Source: Catenovulum maritimum
GTDB lineage: Bacteria > Pseudomonadota > Gammaproteobacteria > Enterobacterales > Alteromonadaceae
DNA length: 64,000 nucleotides
Direction: 5' to 3'
Assembly (NCBI RefSeq): GCF_001050375.1
Contig: NZ_KQ130492.1
Coordinates: forward strand, 41,795-105,794
Each line of letters opens with the position of its first letter. Within the stretch, counting starts at the first letter, position 1. A model generated the notes under the pieces. That model was given only the letters and a program-made list of their open reading frames with translations, did no database searches and was not told where the DNA came from. This document shows, one piece after another, positions 18,466 through 28,500 of the stretch. The translations under genes and the position numbers were made by a program.

Positions 18466-21400
18466 ATGATGTTTAAACTGAAATCAATGTTGTTGATAGT
18501 GACACTTTTGTGTTCTGGTCAATTGATGTCGGAAGATATTGAACTCTATGTTCGGAATATAGGCGATAGGGTTGGTACTGCACCGCAAGTATTAGTCATA
18601 TTTGATAACTCTGGCAGTATGTCCAGAAGTGAGACGGTAAAATCAGCATACGATCCCAGCCAAACTTACTCAGGAAAGTATACCAATGGTGCAAATGATA
18701 GAGCTGTATTTTTTACCGTTGGAGCTGCTGGATTAGAAGACTTGCCTGATCCAGATACAACAGCACGACGATTTAATGAAGCGATTAATGCCTGTAACCA
18801 ATCTCTTATTCCCTTGTATGGTTTATGGCAACATAACAGTACAAGTGCTGAGTTAACTGGTTATGAAATTGAACAAGCGGGTGACAGCCTGACAGATTAC
18901 ACCTTAATAGAAGGTGGAGAAGGGTATTATGTAGATAGGGTTGGGGAATATTACTCCAATGGACAATTTAAGCAAACTTGGCGCAGTTTACGTGAAAATA
19001 ATGGTATGAATGCAACCGATATCATGGATTGTTTGCGAGACATAATGGAAGTTGATCAAGCTAACCCAGGTGAATACGGTGCGCAAAATGGAAATGGAAC
19101 GCCTGTCGGAGACGGATTACCAGTTAATGGTTATTCAACAGGTAGTGGTAAGAATAAAGATGCTAAGTCGCATTATTTAGTTGCTAACCCAAGTGATATT
19201 GAAAATGATGCTGGTTACCAACAATACAAATCCCCCTTCACAGACGTTGCTGTGGTGACCCTCTATACAGGTAATTATTTAAATTGGAAAACATCTGCTA
19301 CAGAAGATGTTGGGACAGATACTAAAAGTCGATTACAAATTGCCAAAGAATCAATTACATCGGTAATTAATGCAACTGCTACTGTCGACTTTGGTTTAGC
19401 TCTTTTTAATATTAATTACCCATATGAAGGGCGTAATGATGGCGGTCGGATTGTTTCTAATATTAAGGAACGTAATACGGCTGAGACTAACGATTTAATC
19501 GATACTATTAATAGTATACGAGCTGAAACCAATACACCTTTATGCGAAACCTTATATGAAGCTTATCGATATTTTGGTGGTAAATCGGTTAAATACGGAA
19601 ATGAAAATGGTAACTATGTACCTTATTGGACCAGTGCTAATTTTGTTCATATAGAACCGGATAAAGACACATCGGCAGAATCTGGCGGGAGCTACATTTC
19701 TCCTTTTGGTAATAACTGTCGTGACGAAGCTTATGTTATTGTTATTACTGATGGTTATCCAACGCTCGATAATAATGCTAATTCTTTAATAAGTGGCTTG
19801 TCTGGCGCTAACTCAAACTCAAGAGTAGATAATAATTATTTACCTGTACTTTCAGAGTGGATGTTCAATCATGATGTAAATAACAATCTAGATGGCGATC
19901 AAAATGTGGTTACTTATACGATTGGTTTTGGCGAAGATGCAGTTAGTGCTGAAGCTATATTAGCTGCAGCAGCTGAAAATGGTGGTGGTGAGTATTTCCC
20001 TGCTACAGATCCTGATGAACTATCGACCGCATTACAGAAAGCCCTGATTAGTATATTAGAGCAAAGTGCTTCTTTTACTTCACCTTCGGTTGCTTCAAAT
20101 AATTTTGATAGAACGCGAAGTTTAGACAATGTCTATTATTCAATGTTTTTTCCAGAAGATAAGCCTAGGTGGCCGGGCAACCTGAAGAAATTATCCGTGA
20201 CCAATAATGTCATAGTTGATTCAAATGGTACAACAGCCATTGACCCGAATGGCAATATAAAAAGCACATCATATTCTTATTGGGGAGCCTCTGCTAATTG
20301 TCTAGATGGTAATACGGTTTGTGCTGATGGCAATGATGTTGATCGAGGTGGTGTTGCTGAATATATGGCGGGATTAAATCCAGATGGCCGCCAAATTTAT
20401 TCTGATATTGGCAACAATAACTCGCTGGCAAACTTCGTTTATGGTAATGCTGCAAGTGCAATCCCTGATTTAGCCGGTACATTGAATGTTTTAGCAGGCG
20501 AAGAGGAAACATTATTTAAATGGGCTAGAGGTATTGATGTTCATGATGAAAATGGCGATGGTTCTTCAATCGATACTCGCTCTGACTTATTTGGAGATCC
20601 ACTACATTCTAAACCTTTGGTGATTAACTATGGTGGTACAGCCGAAAATCAAGATTTGAGAATTGTAGTTGGGACGAATGCTGGCTTCCTGCATATGTTT
20701 GAAGATGAAGGCAGCACAGTGAAAGAGAATTGGGCATTTATACCTAAAAGCCTTTACCCTAACTTGGATTTGCTAAGGGATAATATTCCCAATTCAGGTA
20801 AAGTTTATGGCGTCGATGGCTCACCAGTCGCTTATGTAAAAGATATTGATGGCACTATTAATAGTGGCGATGGCGATAAAGTTTGGCTATACACAGGTAT
20901 GCGCCGTGGTGGAAATCAGTATTTTGGCTTTAATGTGACGATTCCTACTTCGCCAAGTTTGATGTGGACAATAACAGGTGGCGGATCTGAGTTTCCAACC
21001 CTTGCCAATACATGGTCGCAACCGTCGATTGCTTTGATTAATAAAGCGGGCCATGATGCTTCTGCTCCGGTTCTTATCTTTGGTGCAGGTTATGTTAATG
21101 ATAGCGATACCTCTTCGGCTACGACACTGGGACGAGGAATTTATATTGTCGATGCTGAAACGGGTGAAAGAATCTGGAGTTTTACGCCTGATGCAAATTT
21201 ATCGAATAATACTCAAACCAGCATGATAGACGCCATGCCCGGTAAAATAGCGACTTTAGATTCAGATTTTGATGGTTTAGTCGATCGACTATACGCAAGT
21301 GATTTAGGTGGTAATGTCTGGCGTGTCGACTTATACGGCAGTGACCCAAGTAATTGGAGTGTGATTAAATTAGCCGCTTTAGCCGGCTCGACTGCAAGTG

Positions 21401-22179
21401 AAAAACGTAAGTTTTTTAATGAGCCAACAGTGGTTCGAACTTTCTTTAACGTTAAAAAACGCGTCAGTTTAGAAGGTAATGAAGACTCGGATATTATTGT
21501 ATCTAAAGAAGTGCCTTACGAAGGAATATTACTTGGCAGCGGTGATAGGGCGCATCCAAATAGCTCTAGCGTTAATGATACTTTATATTTAATCCAGGAT
21601 AGAAATATAGTTACTCAGTCTTTCACGACAGCCCCAACTTGGAGCAATATAACGGAAGCTGATTTATTTGATATGACAGATGATCCAATCAATACGGCGA
21701 GTAATGACACAGATTTGCAAGAACTCTTGATCAATATGTCGACTAAGAAAGGCTGGAAAATTGAGTTGTCAGGCACCAACGAAAAATCGCTTTCTTCAGC
21801 GCGAGTGATAGGAGGTGTTGCATATTTCACCTCGTATACCCCACCTGCTTCCGGTGTTTTAGCCAATAGCTGTGCGATAAAAGCTGGGGTTGGGACGCTT
21901 TATGCGATGGATTTGAGCTATGGTACGCAAATTTATGATTGGGGAACCTCAATGGAAATAGGCAACCGCATACCAGACACGCCAGTTACTTTTGCTGGTG
22001 AAAATGATGCTGGAAAAAGTTTACTATCCTTCATTGGCGTTGGCCAAGGGGAAAACCAAACTGGCGTGATACAAGCTAGAAAATCGACAGGTGAGCCAGG
22101 TATTCAATGTACAGGTGACTGTGATCCTGAATATGGTTTAGGAACTTATAAATTACATACAAAAGTAACGGAAAATTAA
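18466..22179 (+). CDS. pilY1: Type IV pilus tip adhesin / assembly protein PilY1
   Basis: A 1237-residue exported protein with a signal peptide (about 1-22). The N-terminal part is a von Willebrand A-like domain with a MIDAS start in VLVIFDNSGSMSRS (about 41-54) and VIVITDGYPTLDNN later. The C-terminal half is the PilY1 beta-propeller (Neisseria PilC domain), with VVGTNAGFLHMFED, GDPLHSKPLVINY, and the calcium-binding loop DSDFDGLVDR followed by YASDLGGNVWRVDLYG. Calcium occupancy governs extension and retraction in Pseudomonas. Its stop TAA shares a base with the pilE start. Confidence 0.95.
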   Translation: MMFKLKSMLLIVTLLCSGQLMSEDIELYVRNIGDRVGTAPQVLVIFDNSGSMSRSETVKSAYDPSQTYSGKYTNGANDRAVFFTVGAAGLEDLPDPDTTARRFNEAINACNQSLIPLYGLWQHNSTSAELTGYEIEQAGDSLTDYTLIEGGEGYYVDRVGEYYSNGQFKQTWRSLRENNGMNATDIMDCLRDIMEVDQANPGEYGAQNGNGTPVGDGLPVNGYSTGSGKNKDAKSHYLVANPSDIENDAGYQQYKSPFTDVAVVTLYTGNYLNWKTSATEDVGTDTKSRLQIAKESITSVINATATVDFGLALFNINYPYEGRNDGGRIVSNIKERNTAETNDLIDTINSIRAETNTPLCETLYEAYRYFGGKSVKYGNENGNYVPYWTSANFVHIEPDKDTSAESGGSYISPFGNNCRDEAYVIVITDGYPTLDNNANSLISGLSGANSNSRVDNNYLPVLSEWMFNHDVNNNLDGDQNVVTYTIGFGEDAVSAEAILAAAAENGGGEYFPATDPDELSTALQKALISILEQSASFTSPSVASNNFDRTRSLDNVYYSMFFPEDKPRWPGNLKKLSVTNNVIVDSNGTTAIDPNGNIKSTSYSYWGASANCLDGNTVCADGNDVDRGGVAEYMAGLNPDGRQIYSDIGNNNSLANFVYGNAASAIPDLAGTLNVLAGEEETLFKWARGIDVHDENGDGSSIDTRSDLFGDPLHSKPLVINYGGTAENQDLRIVVGTNAGFLHMFEDEGSTVKENWAFIPKSLYPNLDLLRDNIPNSGKVYGVDGSPVAYVKDIDGTINSGDGDKVWLYTGMRRGGNQYFGFNVTIPTSPSLMWTITGGGSEFPTLANTWSQPSIALINKAGHDASAPVLIFGAGYVNDSDTSSATTLGRGIYIVDAETGERIWSFTPDANLSNNTQTSMIDAMPGKIATLDSDFDGLVDRLYASDLGGNVWRVDLYGSDPSNWSVIKLAALAGSTASEKRKFFNEPTVVRTFFNVKKRVSLEGNEDSDIIVSKEVPYEGILLGSGDRAHPNSSSVNDTLYLIQDRNIVTQSFTTAPTWSNITEADLFDMTDDPINTASNDTDLQELLINMSTKKGWKIELSGTNEKSLSSARVIGGVAYFTSYTPPASGVLANSCAIKAGVGTLYAMDLSYGTQIYDWGTSMEIGNRIPDTPVTFAGENDAGKSLLSFIGVGQGENQTGVIQARKSTGEPGIQCTGDCDPEYGLGTYKLHTKVTEN

Positions 22180-22622
22180 TGAAAAAACAGAATAAAATAA
22201 TGGGGTTTACTTTAGTTGAACTCATGATATCAGTCGGCATTTTGGGTATTTTAGTCATGTTTGCTTATCCAGCGTATGTAAACTACTTTGCTCAAAGTTA
22301 TCGTGCCGATGTATTGAGAGAATTAGTCAGAGCTGTCAATCGGCAGGAAGAGTACTTTGCGGATCAGCTCACTTATACCGATTCTATGACCAATTTAGGT
22401 TTTTCAGCAGACCCTTATACAGTCGATACGGGGATGTACACAATTGATGTCGTTGTCACAGAAAGTACGGATTTAACCGCCGAATTTTTATTGCGTGCTA
22501 CGGCATCTAGTCAACAATTGTCAAATGATGAAAATTGTAAAACGATAAGTATTAATCACCTAGGTGAAAAAACTGCTACGGATGTAAATAACAATGACTC
22601 TACGAATGATTGCTGGTTTTAA
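22179..22622 (+). CDS. pilE: Type IV pilin PilE-like minor pilin
   Basis: A 147-residue prepilin. The cleavage site is MGFTLVELMISVGILGILVMFAYPAY, with Glu5 of the mature pilin. The following QSYRADVLRELVRAVNRQEEYFADQ resembles PilE, the minor pilin that ends the minor pilin operon, rather than the major pilin. Two cysteines (DENCK and NDCWF at the C-terminus) give the disulfide loop. The start codon overlaps the pilY1 stop by one base. Confidence 0.9.
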   Translation: MKKQNKIMGFTLVELMISVGILGILVMFAYPAYVNYFAQSYRADVLRELVRAVNRQEEYFADQLTYTDSMTNLGFSADPYTVDTGMYTIDVVVTESTDLTAEFLLRATASSQQLSNDENCKTISINHLGEKTATDVNNNDSTNDCWF

Positions 22623-22623
22623 T

Positions 22624-22908
22624 ATGAAAAACATTGCTTTAATGCTTGCCTGTTTGGCAAGCTTTAACGGCTGGTCGAATGAAGAATATAAGTGCTACTT
22701 GTCTTTATCAACAGGTGAAAAAAGAGTGGCTTTGGCACCCAAATCCAATTCGCTTAACCAAATGAAAGCGAATTTAATATCGACAGGTATTTACGCTAAA
22801 GACGGTAAAACCAAGCTAAAAGTAACGAAAGTGCATGAATGTGTCCGTTTTAGTCAAAAATTTAGTAACGATAAAGCTCGGACTTTAGATGAAAGAAGCT
22901 TATTTTAA
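22624..22908 (+). CDS. TapY2-family type IV pilus accessory protein
   Basis: A 94-residue secreted protein. MKNIALMLACLASFNGWSNEE is the signal peptide. The mature part has KCYLSLSTGEKRVALAPK and VTKVHECVRF with two cysteines, resembling the TapY2 proteins found after pilE in Shewanella and other Alteromonadales; their function in pilus biogenesis is not defined. The start ATG 22624 is one base after the pilE stop. A ten-codon longer frame would overlap pilE. Last gene of the pilus operon. Confidence 0.7.
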   Translation: MKNIALMLACLASFNGWSNEEYKCYLSLSTGEKRVALAPKSNSLNQMKANLISTGIYAKDGKTKLKVTKVHECVRFSQKFSNDKARTLDERSLF

Positions 22909-23286
22909 TTTGTCCATTTTTAATTGGTTCATCGGGGCTGTTTATAATTTGAGTTGATAGCAAATGTAATAATGCTTGTAACAGCTTGGATTTAGTCACA
23001 GGGTCTGTATGTAATTAATTTCAGCTAATTTTATTTCGCTCATATCAGCATGGATCAAGTATAATTTTTTATAGTCTATTACTAATTTTTCTTTGCCTTC
23101 TTACAAGCCTTCCTACAATTGTCATATTTATATCTCATTATGCTGGGTATAAGTGATAAATATTTGCACTTGCCCTAGTAATTAAGCGAAAATAGCGCTC
23201 GATTTTATAAGCTGGCCTAAATTTCTCTTTAAGAGCCAGCCAAGTATTTATAATAAATAATCTTTTTAATATTTTGAGGAGTCAAA
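22909..23286. other. Intergenic region upstream of tkt
   Basis: A 378-base AT-rich gap with no credible gene. It holds the tkt leader. A hairpin GCTGGC/GCCAGC lies at 23211-23240, about 45 bases before the tkt start. I saw no clear terminator after the TapY2-like gene and no strong promoter boxes. A GAGGAG ribosome binding site precedes tkt. Confidence 0.5.
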
Positions 23287-25281
23287 ATGGCATCACGTAA
23301 AGATCTGGCCAACGCGATTCGTGCTTTAAGCATGGACGGTGTTCAGAAAGCAAAATCTGGACATCCAGGTGCACCTATGGGTATGGCTGATATCGCACAA
23401 GTATTATGGTGTGATTTCTTAAACCACAATCCAACTAACCCTAAGTGGTCAGACCGAGATCGTTTCGTTTTATCAAACGGCCACGGCTCTATGTTAATTT
23501 ACTCTTTATTACACTTATCTGGTTATGCTTTACCAATTGAAGAGTTACAACAATTCCGTCAATTACACTCTAAAACACCTGGTCACCCTGAATACGGTTA
23601 CACAGAAGGTGTTGAAACAACAACTGGTCCATTAGGCGCAGGTATCTCTAATGCAGTTGGTTTCGCAATCGCTGAAAAAACATTAGCGGCGCAATTTAAC
23701 CGTGAAGGCCATGACATAGTTGACCATTTCACATACTGTTTCTTAGGTGACGGTTGTTTAATGGAAGGTATCTCTCACGAAGCTTGTTCTTTAGCTGGTA
23801 CTTTAGGTTTAGGCAAATTAATCGCATTTTGGGATGACAACGGTATTTCTATCGACGGTCACGTTGAAGGTTGGTTCACAGAGAACGTACCTGGTCGTTT
23901 CGAATCTTATGGTTGGCATGTAATTGCTGATGTTGATGGCCATAACCCAGAAGCTATCGCAGCTGCAATTGAAGAAGCTAAATCAGTAACTGATAAGCCA
24001 ACAATGATTTGTTGTAAAACTATCATTGGTTTTGGTTCACCAAATAAATCTGGTAGCCACGACTGTCACGGTGCTCCACTAGGTGATGAAGAAATCGCTG
24101 CAGCACGTGAATTCTTAAACTGGCCACATGCACCTTTTGAAATTCCTTCAGACGTATATGCTGGTTGGGATCAAAAAGAAGCGGGTACAGCTAAGCAATC
24201 TGCTTGGGAAGCTAAGTTTGAAGCATACAAAGCAGCATACCCTGAATTAGCGGCTGAATATGAGCGTCGTGTAATTAAAGGTGACTTACCAGCTGATTTC
24301 GCTGAGAAAGCAAATGCATTCATCGCTGAAACACAAGCTAAAGGCGAGAACATTGCTTCACGTAAAGCATCACAAAACACAATCGAAGCTTTCGGTGCGT
24401 TATTACCTGAATTACTAGGTGGCTCTGCTGACTTAGCAGGTTCAAACTTGACTTTATGGTCAGGTTCTAAAGGTATCCAAGACGACGCTGCTGGTAACTA
24501 CATCTTCTACGGTGTACGTGAATTCGGTATGTCTGGTATCATGAATGGTATCTCTTTACACGGTGGTTTCATTAACTACGGTGCTACTTTCATGATGTTT
24601 ATGGAATACGCACGTAATGCGGTACGTATGTCTGCATTAATGGGTATCCAAAATATCTTCGTATATACGCACGATTCAATTGGTCAAGGTGAAGATGGTC
24701 CAACTCACCAACCTGTTGAGCAATTAGCTAACTTACGTTTAACACCAAACATGTCTACATGGCGACCAGCTGATGCGACAGAAGCGGCTGTTGCATGGAA
24801 AGCAGCTGTTGAGCGTCAAAATGCGCCAACTTCTTTAATCTTCAGCCGTCAAGGTTTACCTGCTCAAGCTCGTACTGCTGAGCAAGTTGCGAACATTGAA
24901 AAAGGTGCTTACGTATTAGTTGATTGTGAAGGTACTCCTGAAGTTATCTTAATCGCAACAGGTTCTGAAATTGGTTTAGCGGTTGCATCTGCTAAAGCAT
25001 TAGAAGCTGCTGGTACTAAGACTCGTGTTGTTTCTATGCCTTCTTGTGATTTCTTTGATGCACAATCTGCAGAATACAAAGAATCTGTATTACCTGCTGC
25101 TGTTACTAAGCGTGTTGCTATCGAAGCGGCTCATACTGACTTCTGGTACAAGTATGTTGGTTTTGCTGGTGGTATGGTTGGTATGCGTACATTTGGTGAA
25201 TCAGCACCAGGTGGCGAGTTATACAAACACTTCGGTTTCACAGTAGAAAACGTAGTAGAAACAGTTAAAAAATTAGGTTAA
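23287..25281 (+). CDS. tkt: Transketolase
   Basis: A 664-residue thiamine-diphosphate enzyme of the pentose phosphate pathway that transfers two-carbon units between sugar phosphates. Visible motifs are [19 protein letters not shown], the TPP-binding [31 protein letters not shown], the [18 protein letters not shown] segment with catalytic histidines, and [10 protein letters not shown]. Length equals E. coli TktA (663). The strong GAGGAG ribosome binding site and consistent codon use fit high expression. It requires TPP, the end product of the salvage operon at 3.4-7.3 kb. Confidence 0.98.
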   Translation: MASRKDLANAIRALSMDGVQKAKSGHPGAPMGMADIAQVLWCDFLNHNPTNPKWSDRDRFVLSNGHGSMLIYSLLHLSGYALPIEELQQFRQLHSKTPGHPEYGYTEGVETTTGPLGAGISNAVGFAIAEKTLAAQFNREGHDIVDHFTYCFLGDGCLMEGISHEACSLAGTLGLGKLIAFWDDNGISIDGHVEGWFTENVPGRFESYGWHVIADVDGHNPEAIAAAIEEAKSVTDKPTMICCKTIIGFGSPNKSGSHDCHGAPLGDEEIAAAREFLNWPHAPFEIPSDVYAGWDQKEAGTAKQSAWEAKFEAYKAAYPELAAEYERRVIKGDLPADFAEKANAFIAETQAKGENIASRKASQNTIEAFGALLPELLGGSADLAGSNLTLWSGSKGIQDDAAGNYIFYGVREFGMSGIMNGISLHGGFINYGATFMMFMEYARNAVRMSALMGIQNIFVYTHDSIGQGEDGPTHQPVEQLANLRLTPNMSTWRPADATEAAVAWKAAVERQNAPTSLIFSRQGLPAQARTAEQVANIEKGAYVLVDCEGTPEVILIATGSEIGLAVASAKALEAAGTKTRVVSMPSCDFFDAQSAEYKESVLPAAVTKRVAIEAAHTDFWYKYVGFAGGMVGMRTFGESAPGGELYKHFGFTVENVVETVKKLG

Positions 25282-25300
25282 TTCTTAGTTTTTTGTTGTG

Positions 25301-25327
25301 AAAGGCAGACCTAGGTCTGCCTTTTTT
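25301..25327 (+). terminator. Rho-independent terminator after tkt
   Basis: A perfect 24-base palindrome (AAAGGCAGACCT and its complement) followed by a T-run, 20 bases past the tkt stop. It lies directly upstream of epd, so epd should have its own promoter or rely on readthrough. Confidence 0.88.
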
Positions 25328-25356
25328 GACTCTTGGTGTTAATTGCTGGAGATTGG

Positions 25357-26364
25357 ATTATTATTCGCATTGTGATTAATGGCTTTGGCCGAGTTGGCCG
25401 GAGTATTGTTAGAGCTATTTACGAAAATGGCTTACAAGATGAGATTCGCATTGTTGCGATAAATGAATTAGCCGAACCTGAGGCGATTGTTCATTTATTG
25501 AAATATGATACTACCCACGGCCGATTTAAGGCTGATGTATGTATAGAGAATAACAGATTAAAAGTGAATGATGATTCAATTCATTTGTTGAATGAATCAG
25601 ATTTAACTCAACTGCCATGGATGAACATGAGAGTTGATGTTGTAATGGAATGTAGTGGTGTTGTTCGAGGTTTTGAAGATTCATATATTCATGTAAGGCA
25701 GGGGGCTAAAAAGGTATTATTATCTCACCCAGGCGATACTCACATGGATGCCACCATAGTTTATGGGGTAAATCAGCAAAGCTTGAATGCTAAAGATAAG
25801 ATTGTTTCGGCAGCGTCTTGTACTACTAATGCATGTGTACCTGTCATTACTGTCTTGGATGATGCATTTGAGATTGATAGCGGTAGTGTCACTACGATTC
25901 ACTCTGCTATGAATGATCAACAAGTCATTGATGCATACCATACAGATTTACGCAGAACTCGCGCAGCAAGCCAATCTATTATTCCTGTAGATACTAAACT
26001 GGCTGTGGGTATAGAAAGAATTTTGCCAAAATTTGCGGGCAGGTTCGAAGCTATTTCTGTAAGAGTTCCAACAATTAATGTCACGTCTTTGATTTTGACT
26101 GTAACTGTAAAAGACGAAGTTAAAATTCAAGATGTAAATAATGCAATAAAAAAAGCGGCAACAGGGGCTTTAAAAGGTATACTCGATTATACTGAAGACC
26201 CACTAGTATCATCCGATTTTAATCACGACCCTCATTCATGCATTGTTGATGGCACACAAACTCGTGTCAGTCATGGCAAACTTGTTAAAGTACTAATTTG
26301 GTGTGATAACGAATGGGGTTATGCAAATCGCATGATAGATGTATGCCGAGCAATGATGAAATAA
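25357..26364 (+). CDS. epd: D-erythrose-4-phosphate dehydrogenase (probable ATT start)
   Basis: A roughly 335-residue NAD-dependent dehydrogenase of the GAPDH family that makes 4-phosphoerythronate for pyridoxal phosphate synthesis. Motifs: [16 protein letters not shown] (NAD site), [20 protein letters not shown], catalytic [10 protein letters not shown] (GAPDH has SCTTN), [21 protein letters not shown], and [16 protein letters not shown] and [14 protein letters not shown] match Epd rather than GapA. No ATG fits. A TTG at 25333 would start inside the terminator flank with no Shine-Dalgarno. GGAG at 25348-25351 lies five bases before ATT at 25357, which aligns with the E. coli Epd start. GTG at 25372 is too far from GGAG. 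Followed by pgk 58 bases on. Confidence 0.92.
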   Translation: MIIRIVINGFGRVGRSIVRAIYENGLQDEIRIVAINELAEPEAIVHLLKYDTTHGRFKADVCIENNRLKVNDDSIHLLNESDLTQLPWMNMRVDVVMECSGVVRGFEDSYIHVRQGAKKVLLSHPGDTHMDATIVYGVNQQSLNAKDKIVSAASCTTNACVPVITVLDDAFEIDSGSVTTIHSAMNDQQVIDAYHTDLRRTRAASQSIIPVDTKLAVGIERILPKFAGRFEAISVRVPTINVTSLILTVTVKDEVKIQDVNNAIKKAATGALKGILDYTEDPLVSSDFNHDPHSCIVDGTQTRVSHGKLVKVLIWCDNEWGYANRMIDVCRAMMK

Positions 26365-26422
26365 ATCGACAGATTTGACACAAAGTAAGACTAAAATAAA
26401 TATATAATTATCGGAGAGAAAC

Positions 26423-27598
26423 ATGTCAGTAATAAAGATGACAGACTTAGACTTAAACGGAAAAACAGTTTTAATTCGTGAAGATTTAAACGTTCCATTA
26501 AACGAAGGCGAAATCACTTCAACTGTTCGTGTTGACGCTGCTATCCCTTCTATCCAAGCAGCATTAGATAAAGGCGCAGCTGTTTTAGTTATGTCTCATT
26601 TAGGTCGCCCAACTGAAGGTGAATTCTCAGAAGAATTTTCTTTAGCGCCAGTTGTTGCTTACTTAAACGAAAAGTTATCAGTACCAGTTACTTTAGCGAA
26701 AGATTACCTAGATGGTGTTGATGCTAAAGCGGGTGAAGTTGTTGTTTTAGAGAACGTTCGTTTTAATCTTGGCGAAAGTGCTGATGATGAAGTGTTATCT
26801 AAAAAATTAGCTGCATTATGTGACGTGTTCGTTATGGATGCATTTGGCACAGCACATAGAGCACAAGCTTCTACTCACGGTGTTGCTAAGTATGCACCTG
26901 TTGCAGCAGCGGGTCCTTTATTAGTAAATGAATTAGATGCATTAGGTAAAGCTTTAGGTAACCCTGAGCGTCCTTTAGTTGCTATTGTAGGTGGTTCTAA
27001 AGTTTCTTCTAAATTAACGGTTTTAGACGCATTTTCTAAAATTGTTGACGTATTAGTTGTTGGCGGTGGTATCTCAAATACTTTCGTTGCTTCAGCGGGT
27101 AACGAAGTTGGTAATTCTTTATATGAAGAAGACTTAATTCCAGAAGCTAAACGTTTACGTGAAACTACAGAAGTTATTTTTGCAACTGACGTACGTACAA
27201 CAAAAGATGGTTTCAGCGATTGGAGTCATGACTCTAAAACTGAAACTAAGAAAGTTAACGAAATTCAAGCTGACGAAGAAATTATCGATTACGGTCCAGA
27301 ATCAGCAGCTAAAGCGGCTGAAATTATCAAGTCGGCTAAAACGATTATTTGGAATGGCCCTTGTGGTGTTTTCGAATTTGATGCTTTCTCTAAAGGTACA
27401 GAAACAGTTGCACGTGCAATTGCTGAAAGTGAAGCTTTCTCAATTGCTGGTGGCGGTGATACATTAGCAGCAATCGATAAGTTTGATCTAGCTAACGACA
27501 TCTCTTATATCTCAACAGGTGGCGGTGCATTCCTTGAGTTTGTTGAAGGTAAAGAGTTACCTGCAGTTAAGATTTTAGAAGAAAGAGCAAAAGCTTAA
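26423..27598 (+). CDS. pgk: Phosphoglycerate kinase
   Basis: A 391-residue glycolytic enzyme transferring phosphate from 1,3-bisphosphoglycerate to ADP. Substrate-site segments [33 protein letters not shown], the hinge [13 protein letters not shown] and the nucleotide-site [12 protein letters not shown] and [10 protein letters not shown] are all present at the usual length. RBS CGGAGAGAA is upstream. It forms the epd-pgk pair seen in gammaproteobacteria, but fba, which often follows, is missing; a terminator and adk come next. Confidence 0.98.
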   Translation: MSVIKMTDLDLNGKTVLIREDLNVPLNEGEITSTVRVDAAIPSIQAALDKGAAVLVMSHLGRPTEGEFSEEFSLAPVVAYLNEKLSVPVTLAKDYLDGVDAKAGEVVVLENVRFNLGESADDEVLSKKLAALCDVFVMDAFGTAHRAQASTHGVAKYAPVAAAGPLLVNELDALGKALGNPERPLVAIVGGSKVSSKLTVLDAFSKIVDVLVVGGGISNTFVASAGNEVGNSLYEEDLIPEAKRLRETTEVIFATDVRTTKDGFSDWSHDSKTETKKVNEIQADEEIIDYGPESAAKAAEIIKSAKTIIWNGPCGVFEFDAFSKGTETVARAIAESEAFSIAGGGDTLAAIDKFDLANDISYISTGGGAFLEFVEGKELPAVKILEERAKA

Positions 27599-27621
27599 TT
27601 TCTCTCTATTTTTTGACTTTT

Positions 27622-27648
27622 AAAAGCCACTTTCGAGTGGCTTTTTTG
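27622..27648 (+). terminator. Rho-independent terminator after pgk
   Basis: AAAAGCCAC, a short loop, GTGGCTTTTTT. The hairpin ends in a T-run 24 bases past the pgk stop. Confidence 0.88.
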
Positions 27649-27692
27649 TTTTTAGTCTTGGTAGATTGTAAACTATTTATCGCGAAAATTAG

Positions 27693-28418
<726 letters not shown>

Positions 28419-28442
28419 TTCTTAGTTTAATTTCGAGAATTT

Positions 28443-28478
28443 AAAAACCCCGTTTAGGTTAACCTAAACGGGGTTTTT
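28443..28478. terminator. Bidirectional terminator between adk and the beta-propeller gene
   Basis: A perfect 36-base palindrome: A5, CCCC, GTTTAGGTT and its complement ending in GGGG and T-run. It serves adk on the plus strand and the convergent lipoprotein gene on the minus strand. Confidence 0.9.
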
Positions 28479-28500
28479 TATTACATGGGATTAGAAACTA

